DNA from: Imbricaverruca yamaguchii | Lineage: Eukaryota > Arthropoda > Thecostraca > Neoverrucidae | Assembly: GCA_034440575.1 (NCBI GenBank) | Contig: JAOTOL010001569.1 | Location: 1,455,001-1,519,000, forward strand | Length of the DNA stretch: 64,000 nucleotides | Reading direction: 5' to 3' | In this document: piece after piece, positions 19,401-28,690 of the stretch | Numbering within the stretch: position 1 is the stretch's first letter | How the letters are laid out: every line of letters starts with the position of its first letter | Made by a program: the position numbers and the translations under genes | The notes under the pieces: model-generated | Databases searched by the model: none | Seen by the model: the letters and a program-made list of their open reading frames with translations, nothing else | Told to the model about the DNA's origin: nothing

Positions 19401-20458
19401 ACTGAGGTGGTGTGCTGTGGTCAGATTCAGCGCCAAATGCAGCATCCGACGCAAATTCGTCACGTCACACCTTTCATCGATCGAACATCAATCGAAAACC
19501 TTGGTCTGATTGGCAGTCTGCATAGGGTGACTAGTCGAGAGGCTGACAGCAGTCAGGTGGGACCGCGATGGGAATGCTGCACCTCTCCTGACATCCGATA
19601 GAAAATGGCGAGATCCGAGTCGTCGTGACGATGCGTCAGTCTGAACACCCGCCCACCAGGTGCTGCAGGTGGCCTCGTGGCACGAGATGTTCCGCGTGAT
19701 GCTGGCCAACCCGCGCGAGGACGTGTGTCTGCGCGGCGTCTCCTGCACGCTCAACATGATCTCGTCCGAGCGCGAGGTGGCCGAACGGCTGGTGGAGACC
19801 GACATCACGGAGATTCTGATGGCGCTCACCAAACTGCCGCCTGGTTAGTCCACGAGGCGCGGCCCTTCATCTCGTGTCATCCGTGACCGTATCCGCGTCC
19901 GTGTCCGTGTCCCGTATACGTGGATTACACTCCACCGCAGCCGAGGTGCCCTGTTGCCGCGGAACCCGGGCTGTCTTCCTGGTGCGGGCTGTGTTCACGT
20001 CTGGCTTCGAATCGTAAAGTGAAAAGTGTAAAGCATATTTTAATTACTCTCGGTGTTGCTTTCGACCAAGTGCCACGAGGGAAGAGGCAATGGAATTTGG
20101 CCTAATCGTGTCTAGGTTCTTGGACGGCTTTTCATTTATGTTACTTTCTATTTACCCACGTGTCTGTCATACTTGATGTATTCGCCGAAGCGCATTTCTG
20201 TAAGAACTGCGCCGAATAAATTCAGCGTGCTATTCAAGCTATTCTCTCCTTGGTTTACACAATTGTACCTTGCTCCTCGCCGCGCTGAATCCGTCTTCGA
20301 TTATCTGGAATGTCTTCGTTATCCACCTAACCGTTGTCGCTCCCTCAGATAATGACACCAGAAAGAAGATCATTGACTTGGCCGATAAATCGCTGAAGAA
20401 GGCCACGGAGTACGGCCTGATCAAGCCACTAGACGAGGCCACCAGCGACGACGAGTGA
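8996..20458 (+). CDS. UNC45: UNC-45 myosin chaperone, C-terminal seven exons (UCS domain)
   Basis: UNC-45 is a cytosolic Hsp90 co-chaperone that folds the myosin motor through its armadillo-repeat UCS domain. Joining 8996-9169, 10326-10408, 11544-11724, 13206-13327, 16013-16265, 19660-19843 and 20349-20458 gives 368 residues to a TGA with every junction in phase and GT-AG borders. The order matches the family: [15 protein letters not shown] and [17 protein letters not shown], then [35 protein letters not shown], an [18 protein letters not shown] armadillo repeat, [19 protein letters not shown] and a [13 protein letters not shown] tail. Full-length UNC-45 is about 930-950 residues; the TPR and central domains must lie upstream, but I could not find them between 4.1 and 9.0 kb. 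The gene identity is very secure. Introns carry two SINEs, a LINE relic and four or more minisatellites. Confidence 0.93.
9225..9650. repeat. 30-bp minisatellite in an UNC-45 intron
   Basis: About 14 units of GAGACTCGTCCCTACATGTG followed by GCCCCGGGAG or ACCCTGGGAG lie some 50 bp downstream of the exon ending at 9169. Confidence 0.92.
9655..10170. other. AT-rich intron sequence
   Basis: UNC-45 intron between exons a and b. It contains A-rich tracts near 10070-10100 and nothing else recognisable. Confidence 0.5.
10172..10360. repeat. Imperfect ~45-bp tandem repeat overlapping the UNC-45 exon b acceptor
   Basis: Three diverged units, each with a GATGTGCC segment followed by a CTC-rich and GAGG-GTGTGA segment, precede the exon. 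The exon start (GTTCTCGCCAAGGAGGGCGT) is the fourth unit. The second unit (near 10230) retains CCAGGTTATCTCTAAGGAGG, a near copy of the acceptor and exon start. Confidence 0.6.
10326..10408 (+). CDS. UNC45: UNC-45 exon b (83 nt)
   Basis: The acceptor is GCCATCAG before GTTCTCGCC; the strong donor AG|GTAAGT is in phase 2. It encodes [19 protein letters not shown] to NSRELIS plus two bases of an Arg codon. It is too short for simple ORF calling. The first ~30 nt belong to an imperfect tandem repeat that continues upstream into the intron. Confidence 0.88.
10410..11543. other. UNC-45 intron, short decayed repeats
   Basis: Short imperfect CAGTCAGT motifs occur at about 10850-10935. A degenerate CTTCCAAAATTGGAA-like, locally palindromic repeat occurs at about 11100-11390. 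No gene is seen. Confidence 0.5.
11544..11724 (+). CDS. UNC45: UNC-45 exon c
   Basis: The acceptor is GATTGGCAG; the first G completes the Arg codon. It encodes [32 protein letters not shown] and [14 protein letters not shown], ending at CGG|GTCAGT in phase 0. Confidence 0.9.
12245..12640. repeat. 24-bp minisatellite in an UNC-45 intron
   Basis: Units of GGTGCCAGTTCAGTAGTGTC plus GAGT are well conserved to about 12480 and decay towards 12640. Confidence 0.9.
12935..13015. repeat. Two-copy 34-bp tandem repeat
   Basis: GACCGTCATCTC followed by GGTGGTGAGTCCGCCCCTG occurs twice in tandem, 190 bp upstream of an UNC-45 acceptor. Each copy contains the donor-like GGTGAGTCC. Confidence 0.7.
13206..13327 (+). 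CDS. UNC45: UNC-45 exon d
   Basis: The acceptor is CTGTCGGTAG before GCGTGTGAAG and the donor is AG|GTACGT in phase 2. It encodes [34 protein letters not shown], a UCS armadillo segment. Confidence 0.88.
13377..13447. repeat. TA microsatellite
   Basis: A (TA)n tract of about 70 bp, 50 bp downstream of the UNC-45 exon d donor. Confidence 0.95.
13610..13790 (+). mobile_element. Decayed tRNA-headed SINE
   Basis: The B box-like GGGTCAAAATCCC is followed by a body resembling the other SINEs here (GACCAATGGGCATGAGAG, then GGCGACGCTAC and GACGGTTGAATGCGCC). The borders are uncertain. Confidence 0.5.
13790..15470. other. UNC-45 intron, no gene; two strong hairpins
   Basis: Unremarkable sequence apart from foldbacks at 14916-14944 and 15173-15236, which are described among the findings. 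Confidence 0.5.
15475..15535 (+). mobile_element. ~60-bp hairpin retroposon, copy 1
   Basis: It starts ATGGGCGC and has a GGGCGC...GCGCTC stem around ATGTCCAATGGAGTCGAT. It ends in a CCTAACCTAACC tail. The flanks share AGGGATTT, a partial target-site duplication. Confidence 0.7.
15842..16005 (+). mobile_element. tRNA-Val-like SINE inserted at the UNC-45 exon e acceptor
   Basis: The 164-bp element has a tRNA-Val-like head (TAGTCTAGGTGTAAGTTAC as A box region, CACAATCGAAAGG anticodon arm, GTGGGTTCGCGTC as B box). Two body hairpins follow, and the tail is CCAACAACCGACCAACC-like. The target-site duplication CCGACAGG[A]CCATC / CCGACAGGATCATC (15828-15841 and 16006-16019, one mismatch) contains the splice acceptor. 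Confidence 0.85.
16013..16265 (+). CDS. UNC45: UNC-45 exon e
   Basis: The acceptor is ACCGACAG|GATCATCC at the exact 3' end of a SINE. The first G completes the Arg codon. The exon encodes the armadillo repeat [18 protein letters not shown], then [17 protein letters not shown] and [11 protein letters not shown], ending at AAG|GTATGG in phase 0. The last 44 nt of the exon with its donor form the first unit of a minisatellite. Confidence 0.9.
16222..16625 (+). repeat. 44-bp minisatellite containing the UNC-45 exon e donor
   Basis: Nine AAG|GTAYGG donors lie at exactly 44-bp spacing (16266 to 16618). The first is the real exon end, and each following unit copies GTGGCCACCTC, GTCAGCGTCGGCGTCTGC, AAAAAG and the donor. 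All reading frames through the array are open. Confidence 0.95.
17070..19170 (+). mobile_element. CR1-group LINE relic in an UNC-45 intron
   Basis: This is a decayed non-LTR retrotransposon. At 17170-17340 the end of an ORF1-like SGNH/esterase domain is seen ([15 protein letters not shown]). From 17395 to 17640 there is an endonuclease start ([23 protein letters not shown]). From 17900 to 18225 there is reverse transcriptase ([23 protein letters not shown]), then a jump to the RT C-terminal region with loss of the catalytic YADD segment. The 3' UTR ends near 19160 in two ATTTTATG octamers, the type of terminal octamer expected of CR1. It has many stops and frameshifts and is inactive. Confidence 0.8.
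19170..19659. other. UNC-45 intron remainder
   Basis: Moderate-GC intron sequence between the LINE end and exon f. No feature recognised. Confidence 0.5.
19660..19843 (+). CDS. UNC45: UNC-45 exon f
   Basis: The acceptor is CGCCCACCAG before GTGCTGCAG; a second in-frame CAG nine bases later is a possible alternative. The donor is CTG|GTTAGT in phase 1. It encodes [18 protein letters not shown] to [10 protein letters not shown]. Confidence 0.9.
20349..20458 (+). CDS. UNC45: UNC-45 terminal exon g
   Basis: The acceptor is TCCCTCAG; the first two bases complete a GAT codon. It encodes [36 protein letters not shown] and a TGA stop. No polyadenylation signal was obvious nearby. Confidence 0.9.
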
Positions 20459-21066
20459 CGTCACTCCCGGCAGCTGTGCCGTCTGGTCTGTGGCGACGGC
20501 GGCGAATGGTGTTGTTTTGCGTAGCCACACCACCGACGCCGACGCCCCACGGTGCGATGGGCTCGGCGTCGAGCCGGTCTCCAGTGGCGGTGACAAGGTC
20601 TTCCGGCCCGCCGCGGCCCCTCAGAGTGGTGTGCACCCTGGCGTGCGCAGTGTGCTGTGTCCCCGTTGATGAGTTTTCACCTGTTATGCTCTCTAGTCAA
20701 AGTTGATGTACCCGTTTTTATAGATAACTTGTACTAATCGACCATGGTCATCCACATGATGTATGTGGATCATGTGGATCACTATGCTTGCCCCGTCGCG
20801 AAGTGTGGGAAGATTTGCTACAATATATGCACGTGGTTTGTAATTAGTCGATCTTTTAAATCGTCAGCTTCGCCATAGAACATGTGGGGACGATGGAAGT
20901 TACTGATTTATCTTCTGCTGGGCATGAGGTCCACTGCTGAAAACTAGATTGTTTCTATTTGCCCTGGATGCTCATGGATGCCAATAGAGCCGGCATTGCA
21001 AACAAATACTTGCACTAGGGATACGGAGAGACCATTGGCCAGACGTTTTATTTTCTACGTGACAAG

Positions 21067-21148
<82 letters not shown>

Positions 21149-21800
21149 AGCCAGACACCTATGATATGCTTTGTGGGTCGAAGGGCACACAGACAGGGGC
21201 GAATATAATACCACTGTTGGTTTTTATACTTGCTTCTCATCATATAACGCCATGGCGTACATGATAAGCATTTTTTGAATTATGTACGGCAACCACCATA
21301 CACATGTCACAGTCAACTACGTCCGTGCACCCTAACCTCTTGCATGCTTATTATTTTTTAGTTCCAAAACTTGTGGGCGTTTGATTCTGAAAAGCACGTG
21401 TCTTTTTCTCTGAAAAGCACGATTTTTTTTCTGGTGCAGTAGTCAGCCGCATTTGGAACCAAATCAGTTTCAGTCCGCTTGGTTAAAAATTTTCGAGTTG
21501 TTTTTGGCACACTATTTCTTTCTATTTGGTGCATACTGAGAAATCCGTTGTCACAAAAGCACCGTTTACATTAAATTTCCGTATAGTTGTGTAACCGTCT
21601 AACTCCAGTTTAAGCTCATTAATCGGTGGAAATCACCAGTTTCTGTCATCTCATCTTCGCGAAGCCAGCTTATCATACACAAAGGAAACCAAATTAATAG
21701 TTGGTAAGGTAACATTTCAGTGTTAAGTATCACCGTCAAAACAACTTTTTTTTTGGCAAAACCGAGGAACGCGCTCTAAACCCTTTACCGAAAACTACCC
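20459..21800. other. Intergenic sequence with a TA tract
   Basis: Presumed UNC-45 3' UTR, then AT-rich sequence. The only clear feature is a (TA)n microsatellite at 21069-21147. Confidence 0.5.
21069..21147. repeat. TA microsatellite
   Basis: An uninterrupted (TA)n tract of about 78 bp. Confidence 0.97.
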
Positions 21801-21805
21801 CTCAG

Positions 21806-22370
21806 CTGTGGCCCTGCTGCGTGCATGCCTGATGGCCCCACCTTGTGTGATGAGGATGACGTTGTCTGCGTAGTGGACGTGTCCAACCGCGGTGCTGGCG
21901 GGCTGTGCTGGTTTCGCGATCGTCACCAGTGCCGCTACTACAGCAGGCGCCTGCCGCCACACATGGTGGGCGCCACCAGTCGAGACTCGTGCCGCGCCGA
22001 GCTGACCAACCTGGTGGCGGCCGCGCGACTCTGGGCGACAGAGTGGCGCGGCCAACGCGTCCTGATGCGCTGCGACCATCCGTGCGTGCGTCGCGGCCGC
22101 AGCGAGTCCCGTCGACGCATGGAGGCGACCATGGACGTGCTCTGTCGGCGCTACGACTTCGACGTGCGGTTCGAGTGGAGCGTGCAGCGCGACGACGGCC
22201 TGATGGCGGCGGTCGACAAGCTGTCGCGCGACTACCAGCGCGACGGCACGGCGCCCGACGCCGACCGGCGGTGGCAGTTGACACGAGCGCTGGCGCCAGG
22301 AGTGCACCAGGTGGAGGAGCGAGGGCCAGACGATTCCATGTACGACATCGGCTATGGTTGTCCGCCGTGA
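21806..22370 (+). CDS. RNase H-like protein exon or ORF, retroelement-derived
   Basis: The ORF reads from a candidate acceptor (ACTACCCCTCAG, ending at 21805) or from ATG 21825, 181 residues to TGA. From the ATG, VVDVSNRGAGG, SRDSCRAELTNL, LMRCDHPCV and VDKLSRDY hold acidic residues D18, E59, D84 and D131 in the spacing of the RNase H DEDD set. The RLWATEWRGQRVL and RRYDFDVRFEW segments resemble RNase H of retroelements of the DIRS or reverse-transcriptase/RNase H type. It is intact and GC-rich like the host exons here, and no flanking reverse transcriptase or integrase is seen. It may be a domesticated exon of an unseen gene or a fragment that has escaped decay. RNase H assignment is moderate; host function is inference. 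Confidence 0.5.
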
Positions 22371-23115
22371 TGCTTTGTTGAACACTTGACACACACGCCG
22401 CTGTGCCGACGCGAAGAGAAGCGAATCGCCGCGTGCATCTGTCGAGCTGTCGAATGAGGCTGAGCCTCTGGCGCCAGTCTGTAGAGAGAACGTCGTCCAG
22501 GACACTGTAGGGGCTGTCGAGAACACTGCAATAATTCTGATTCTGGAAGTAATTTTAAATTTAACCGAGCATTTAGTTGCTGCGACCCACCCATAGCTGA
22601 TTCAAGTTCTTAAATATTGGCATCGGCAAGGAAAGGGAAATTGGAAGCTTTAATACATCACATGCGTAAACACATTGTGTGCAGTTTGGCTTTCTTCATC
22701 ATCTTATACCAGCTGTGTTGAAAACGCAGCCGATTGGGACTGTTGAAAACAGCGCAATAAAGGGAACACCATTTGCAGATGAACTGCAAGGCTAGCATCC
22801 TCAGGCTAGATGCCCGTACTAAATGCATTCACTGGTGTAGAATGCAGGATATGTTTTCAGCCGCGTCGTCAGTGTACCAGTAGAGGATCGACTGGCACAG
22901 CAATGCTTCACGGCGTACCCAAGCTTTGCTCGAATAAAATCAAGGGATTCCAGATTTATGTATAAATTGGGGCATGCCGTTTTGATAAATAATTGAATGC
23001 TGGTGTTACTCTTGAGCACTTTGGAATTAATATTAGCCATTGCAGTGAGCGGGAGTCAGTTTGACTTGCCCCTAAGTCCTACGGTCGTTCTAAGATTACT
23101 ACTGAATTGTTCAAG
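22371..23115. other. Intergenic, nothing recognised
   Basis: AT-rich sequence without recognisable genes or arrays. Confidence 0.5.
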
Positions 23116-23118
23116 GCA

Positions 23119-23858
23119 TTCCTTTAGCATGCGCCCTGGAGGGGGGCGAAATCCGCCAACCCCTCCGGTTTTTCGTTGATAGCTCCAGATTTTACCGGCC
23201 GATATACGCCATTATTTGTGTACCTGCTTACAAATGACCGGCGCCTTGTTCAAAGTAAGAAAAATGAACATCGTCCGAACCTTTTTCGAATTAGGGGTCG
23301 CTAAATTCAAAATATTTCCTCATCGCTAGACCACAAATATCGGCGCTGATGCGGTTCCCGTATATTGGCACAAATGAAGTGTTCTTCGCAAAACTAGCTT
23401 CTTGTTTGATGTACATTGTTATGCTATATTGTTTCAGTCATGTCAGGTCATCCAGGTCAAGTCAGGTCAATTTCACAACAGGTTAACACGCCCTTGGGGG
23501 GGATGGTGAAATCCGCCAACACCTCCGATTTTTCGTATATACCTCCATATTGTACCGGCCAATATGTGCCATTTTTTGCGTACCTACTTAAAAATGACTG
23601 GCGCATTGTTTAAATGAAGGAAAATAGAAGTCGGCCGAAAAGTTTTCAAGTTACGGGCCGTTAAAGTAAAAACAATTCGTAGCGCGGGGCCACAAAAATC
23701 GGCGCTGATGCGCTTCCCGTATATTGGCAAAAGGGAAGTGTTCTTGACAACACTAGCGACTTGTTTCATGCATATTTTTATGCTATATAATTTAAAAGAC
23801 ATGTTAGGTCGCCGAGATGAAGTCAGGTCAAGTTCATGACAGGCTAATGGAACCAAAC
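23119..23858. repeat. Diverged ~370-bp tandem dimer
   Basis: Two units (about 23119-23490 and 23491-23858) align over their whole length with roughly 80% identity. Both have GGTGAAATCCGCCAAC-like, TTTTACCGGCC, ATCGGCGCTGATGCG and CCCGTATATTGGCA landmarks in order. A short related segment (GGGGGGCGGAATCCGCC) recurs near 23990. Neither unit is coding. Confidence 0.75.
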
Positions 23859-23989
23859 TTGGTCAACTGGAATGTTGCCATAAATGCAAATGACTGTCAT
23901 GCGACTGATCTCACACAGTAGAATTCACCACCGTGCCCATCCACCCGGCGAATTTCGTTGATCTAGCCCTAACAGGAGCCGAGATCTAA

Positions 23990-24920
23990 GGGGGGCGGAA
24001 TCCGCCCCTCCTCCAGTGCGCGTAATTTTCTGAGGCCCTCCAGGGCGCGTGTTAAACCTCGATCTTGGTTCCTGTAACTGATCAGCATATTTTGCGACAA
24101 ATGCAAGTGCAGTCGGGCATTGTCCGGAGCAATTGTGTCAAGGCCAGACATAGCCATTAGTTGAATGCACGTGCACTGTACAGGAAAAATCAGGGTCAAG
24201 TATAACACCATTGCAACTCGCATCAGGTTCCATCGTGAGGTCGAAATTAAGTTTGCATTTTGGCCCATTCCGCGACAAATCAAGAAGTTACAGAGCGAAA
24301 ATAATACCCAATATTTTATATTTTGACGAAAATATTTGTGTGGGGTTATCTGATGCACCGAATCCAGCTGTCATTTTTATAAAGATCAGATCAACGATCA
24401 AGAGTTTTTCCTCGATATTTTTTTAGATGTCGCTTAACAAGTCTTTTGAGGTCTTTAACTCTATGAAGAACAATCTGAATTGTACACAAGCATATATGGG
24501 TGAACTCGCAATGACCCACTGCATCTTTGATTATTTCAAATGTTATTTTACTTGGTAATTTAAATATTGACTTGATCTAGGTTCACTTGACCTATTTTGC
24601 CTCTCTGGACAGTCACAATGGGATTTAAAAAGTGCAGAAATGAAGTTCTATATCTTACCTTTCGAAGGAAAAAAAAATATGGTTTTGCTCCTAATACTCT
24701 CCATATCCGTTCAAAGTTGGGCATGTATGGTTGTTTTTGCGCTAGTTTATCGTAGCCACCAGTTGTGTATCGTTAACTGTGTTGCAGAAGGGAGAGAGGC
24801 ATCCACAATATAACAATCACACTCCGCTAGCCGAGAAACTATTCGCATAACCATTAATTGCCTCGCGAAAATACAAATATGTGAATATGGTGCGAAGGAT
24901 TCCGCTGTGATACATCCCAG
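23990..24920. other. Intergenic, nothing recognised
   Basis: AT-rich sequence; no supported feature. Confidence 0.5.
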
Positions 24921-25019
24921 TGTACCGTGCACCCGTTTATAGCGTGCTGTTGTGAGGACGCAGTACCGTGCTATCAGAGCTACCGCTGTATATCTGACGG
25001 CACAAAGCACAACACCGAC

Positions 25020-25517
25020 ATGGTGCATGTGTTCCTACAACGGCTGGTCCCAGAAATTTGGAGCGTAGTACCTGTCCTCAAAGCATATTTATTGCACGGA
25101 TGCCGGTGTACGAATAAGCATGACTTCGTCAATGTGCGTCGCCATCAGACAGATTTCGGGGTATCTCGTGAGTGGCTTTTGCCACAGCTCATGGCAAGAG
25201 CGATTGCGACGGCATCGGGGACCAATCACGCCGCGGCTCAAAAGAGCCTCAAGCGCCCGCTTAACAACCATTTACTGTGGGCGGACATGTATGAGGATCC
25301 ATCGTATAAGTTAGTCGGCTGCATCAAATCCATATTTGTATCGAAGCAAGACGACATGGATGTCATAACCCACCTCATCGAGCGCTTCTCGAAAGTCATC
25401 ACGGTGAATGGAACACAGGGGTACCACAAGCTTGCACCAGTGACCCACAGCACCGTAATAGTTCGTGAGCTGCTTGCCGATGCAAGACGTGTGTTTATGG
25501 GGTCGGGACTGACCTGA
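25020..25517 (+). CDS. Unidentified ORF, 165 residues
   Basis: The reading frame opens further upstream, but the first ATG is at 25020. The product has balanced, protein-like composition (IWSVVPVLKAYLLHGC, WADMYEDPSYKLVGC, DVITHLIERFSKVITV, STVIVRELLADARRVF) and no repeats. I do not recognise a family. No splice sites or promoter stand out. A three-helix palindrome begins 60 bp after the stop. It could be a fragment of a mobile element or an integrated virus, or a chance ORF. Confidence 0.3.
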   Translation: MVHVFLQRLVPEIWSVVPVLKAYLLHGCRCTNKHDFVNVRRHQTDFGVSREWLLPQLMARAIATASGTNHAAAQKSLKRPLNNHLLWADMYEDPSYKLVGCIKSIFVSKQDDMDVITHLIERFSKVITVNGTQGYHKLAPVTHSTVIVRELLADARRVFMGSGLT

Positions 25518-25576
25518 TGTACACGTGCATTAACCTAGTTCTGCGTTATACTGACTATGCTTCCGGTGTGATTCCA

Positions 25577-25659
25577 GGTTAAATCCAGGAGCATTCAGTT
25601 TGTGTGTATAATATAATTATACAACTGAATATCGTTCGATCATACTCCTGGATTTAACC
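25577..25659. repeat. Compound palindrome
   Basis: Three nested perfect helices share one centre: GGTTAAATCCAGGAG / CTCCTGGATTTAACC (15 bp), ATTCAGTT / AACTGAAT (8 bp) and GTATAAT / ATTATAC (7 bp). A direct copy of ATTATACAACTGAATATCGT recurs about 80 bp downstream near 25697. Confidence 0.8.
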
Positions 25660-25739
25660 AGGTTTAGGCTTGGCGTATGTGTAGCTATCTCCTCATTATA
25701 CAACTGAATATCGTTTGATCAAATGGTAGTTGGATGCAG

Positions 25740-27370
25740 TGAGACGTATTAGTGTGCGCGCTGATACACGCTGCGTTGATTAATATTATAACGATGACGG
25801 ATCATCAGTCTGAACTGGGATTCTTGCAATGTACTGAATGACCTGCGGATAGTAAGATCCTTGCATTGCATTGCATTATAATGCTGTGCTGCAAAACATT
25901 ATTGTATTGCATTGCATTTGGTAATTCTGTTAATATATTTTGTTACGCGTATGTAGACGGCTCATGATCCAATGCGATGCATTTCAGGCTCAGCGGGTGT
26001 CATTGGATATGTCCTCGCCAAATTTGTTATCAAGCAGTTGAAGATGAATGCGATCACTCAGTCAATGTGGTTCCTCTTTCCGTTTTCAGAATGTGGGGTT
26101 TGAAATGCCAGAAGGCTGATATTACAGTGATTGGCGGTGATAAAAACCCTTCAGTATTGTCGGCGAAATATGATCATATGTTTTTGATATGCTGACATTG
26201 AGGCAGAAATATATTGCATCCGGTGAAAACATTTATAATACTTGTCTCCTTACAAGTGCCGATGTGTGATTTCACGGATCATCATTCGTCGCTTCTGAAT
26301 TTTAATTAGCATTGTGACTGTCTCGAAGGTCAAACTAGGTCACGTTATATTAGGTCACAGGCTCACGATTGAAGAAGCGTAAAAGAGGCGAAATTAACGC
26401 AAGATGCAGTGGATCATGACAAGTTCACTGATATATATCTTCGTGCAATTCGTGTTACTCTTTATTGAGTTCCAGGTCCCCAAAGAATTAGGTGTGTCTG
26501 AAAAATGTCCGATTCTATAATTCCTGAACCGTTGCTTCGATGTTTCCAAAAACTGCGCAGCTGGATTATAGAGACAAAATAAATATATATATATTGCTAC
26601 ATTGGATTGCTAAGAAAATACATTGCTGGAAGTATTTTCATCGAGATGTAGATTATAAATTGGATACTTCACTTGTCGGTTGGTCGTGGAATGGGCCAAC
26701 TACCACGATTCGGAAACATTTCTGCCATTTATTTAACCCTTGACCTTACGGCGAGCTAGAACCCTTGTGCAGCACAACACTCAAAACCAGATGACTAAAA
26801 TTGTCATCCAATCACGTGCCACGAAGATCAAAAGGCTTGTATTTCAGCAATACACTTCTAAATTAATATTAAAACGGGCCTACATAAACTAGTACAAATA
26901 CAACTATGCATGCCTAATTTTGAATGGATATGTATAATTTTTAGGAAAAGCCATGTTTAAACATTGCTTCAAAATACGAAATATCGAACTTCATTCCTGC
27001 ACTTTTTCGAATCGCATTGTGACTGTCCCGATTGTTAAAATAAGCCAAGTTACCTTAGGTCACGATTTCACAACTTCAAATGACCGTAAACGAAAATTCC
27101 GAAATAGCCAAAAGATGCAGTGGATGCACGAGTATATTCCCGAGTGGATACGAGTTTACCGATACGTACTTTTCCACAACTCAGATTGTTCTTCATTGTA
27201 TTGAACACCTCAAGACACCCTTGTTTTGTGACATCCCGTGGAATCAGCCTTTTTGTGGAATTGTCGTAGTATCAGCCTTTTGTAGAGGATTTTGATGTGC
27301 AACTTGACACTAGTTGATATTGTGAAGAGCTGATTAGTTTTACTTTAATAAATATGTTGTATATTCTAAA
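25740..27370. other. Intergenic; two diverged copies of an unknown repeat
   Basis: Segments near 26290-26480 and 26990-27180 share GCATTGTGACTGTC, TTAGGTCAC and AAGATGCAGTGGAT in the same order. These are probably old copies of one dispersed repeat. No gene seen. Confidence 0.45.
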
Positions 27371-27376
27371 TTTGAA

Positions 27377-27389
27377 CGTGCGTGCGTGC

Positions 27390-27422
<33 letters not shown>

Positions 27423-27439
27423 CACACGCCCCCCAACGA

Positions 27440-27513
<74 letters not shown>

Positions 27514-27525
27514 ACACGCCTTGTT
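27377..27525. repeat. GCAC/CA microsatellite with palindromic 5' end
   Basis: GTGCGTGCGTGC is followed by (GCAC)n, a short C-rich interruption, then (CA)n. It is almost all alternating purine-pyrimidine for about 145 bp. Confidence 0.95.
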
Positions 27526-27689
27526 GGCTGGGGTGTTCCTGAAGGGAGACTTCTGGCGGTCAGCGATCACCTCAGGCGGGAAGCCACCGGCTCACATCGT
27601 CCACCCTATTTGGTGCTGCGTGTGGAGCTTTTACCGGCCGTGTCCCGTCATCATCACCAAGCTGGACAGCAGTGTCACCAGCACTCACA

Positions 27690-28260
27690 CACCTACACGT
27701 CAGGTGCACATCGCTGACACAGACAGCAGCATGTTAGACAGCAGTCACCAGTACCGTCACGCACACAACATGCACACCATGACACGAACATGGACATCAG
27801 CACCCACACATCTATACAAATATTACAAAATTACTCCAGTATCTGCACAAGGTACTTCGGTTCGACATGATTACTCAGGAGTATATCCGGGTTTTCAGGA
27901 TCTTGTTCGATGTTGTGTCAATAGGCGCAACGCTACAGCGAGTGCACGACAATGACCGCGACAACAGCACCCATACATCTGCACCATGATAGATAGCGCT
28001 GACACCAATAGCAGTACCCACACATTTATGCCCATAAGTATATGACGATAGCACCAACAACAACATTTACACATTTACACCATGCGCATACACTGCTGAC
28101 ACCAGCAATGCCTACACATGTACACCTTGAACACACAACAACAGTACTCGCACGTTTAAACCATGAGCTTGTAACGATGATGTCAAAAACAGCGCCGACA
28201 CATTTACGCCATGAGTAACCAACGATGACACGTACCCACACATTTACACCGCGAGAGGGC
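27690..28260. repeat. Decayed minisatellite with ACACATTTACACCATG units
   Basis: About ten imperfect units of 50-60 bp share ACACATTTACACCATGAG-like and ACGATGACACCA-like segments. Confidence 0.6.
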
Positions 28261-28261
28261 C

Positions 28262-28690
28262 TTCGGGCTGACGGAGCGGACTCCAAACCAATGTGAAGGG
28301 TCCTGGGCTTGCGGCGCGGCCCAGTGTGATGGAGCCCCGACCTGATGGACAGGGCTCAAGCGATTGAAAAGGGGCCTCCGGCTTGCCGGAAAAGGCCCTG
28401 GGTCGTCGAAGAGAGCCCCAGAAACGACCGAGAGCACAATAGTTTCCGGAGAGGACCGCGGGCCATCAGAAAGGGCTTCGGGGCCGGCAGAAGAAATCCC
28501 AGCCTTACAGAGGCCCTGGCCTGTCGAGGGGAGCCAAGTTGTTGAAAGAGGGGACTGCGGCTGAACGGAAGTGTTCTGAGCCGTGAAAGGCGACCCTGAG
28601 TCGACGGGGAGGGGGCTCAGGTCGGAAGCGCAGGGCCACGGTATCGGCTTTGGCTCACGCTGATGGAGGGAGTCAAGAACTGACAGTCGG
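28262..28690. repeat. Decayed GC-rich minisatellite of ~28 bp
   Basis: Imperfect units such as GAGGACCGCGGGCCATCAG and AAGGGCTTCGGGGCCGGCAG repeat with drift. All frames are partly open, but nothing is conserved. Confidence 0.5.
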
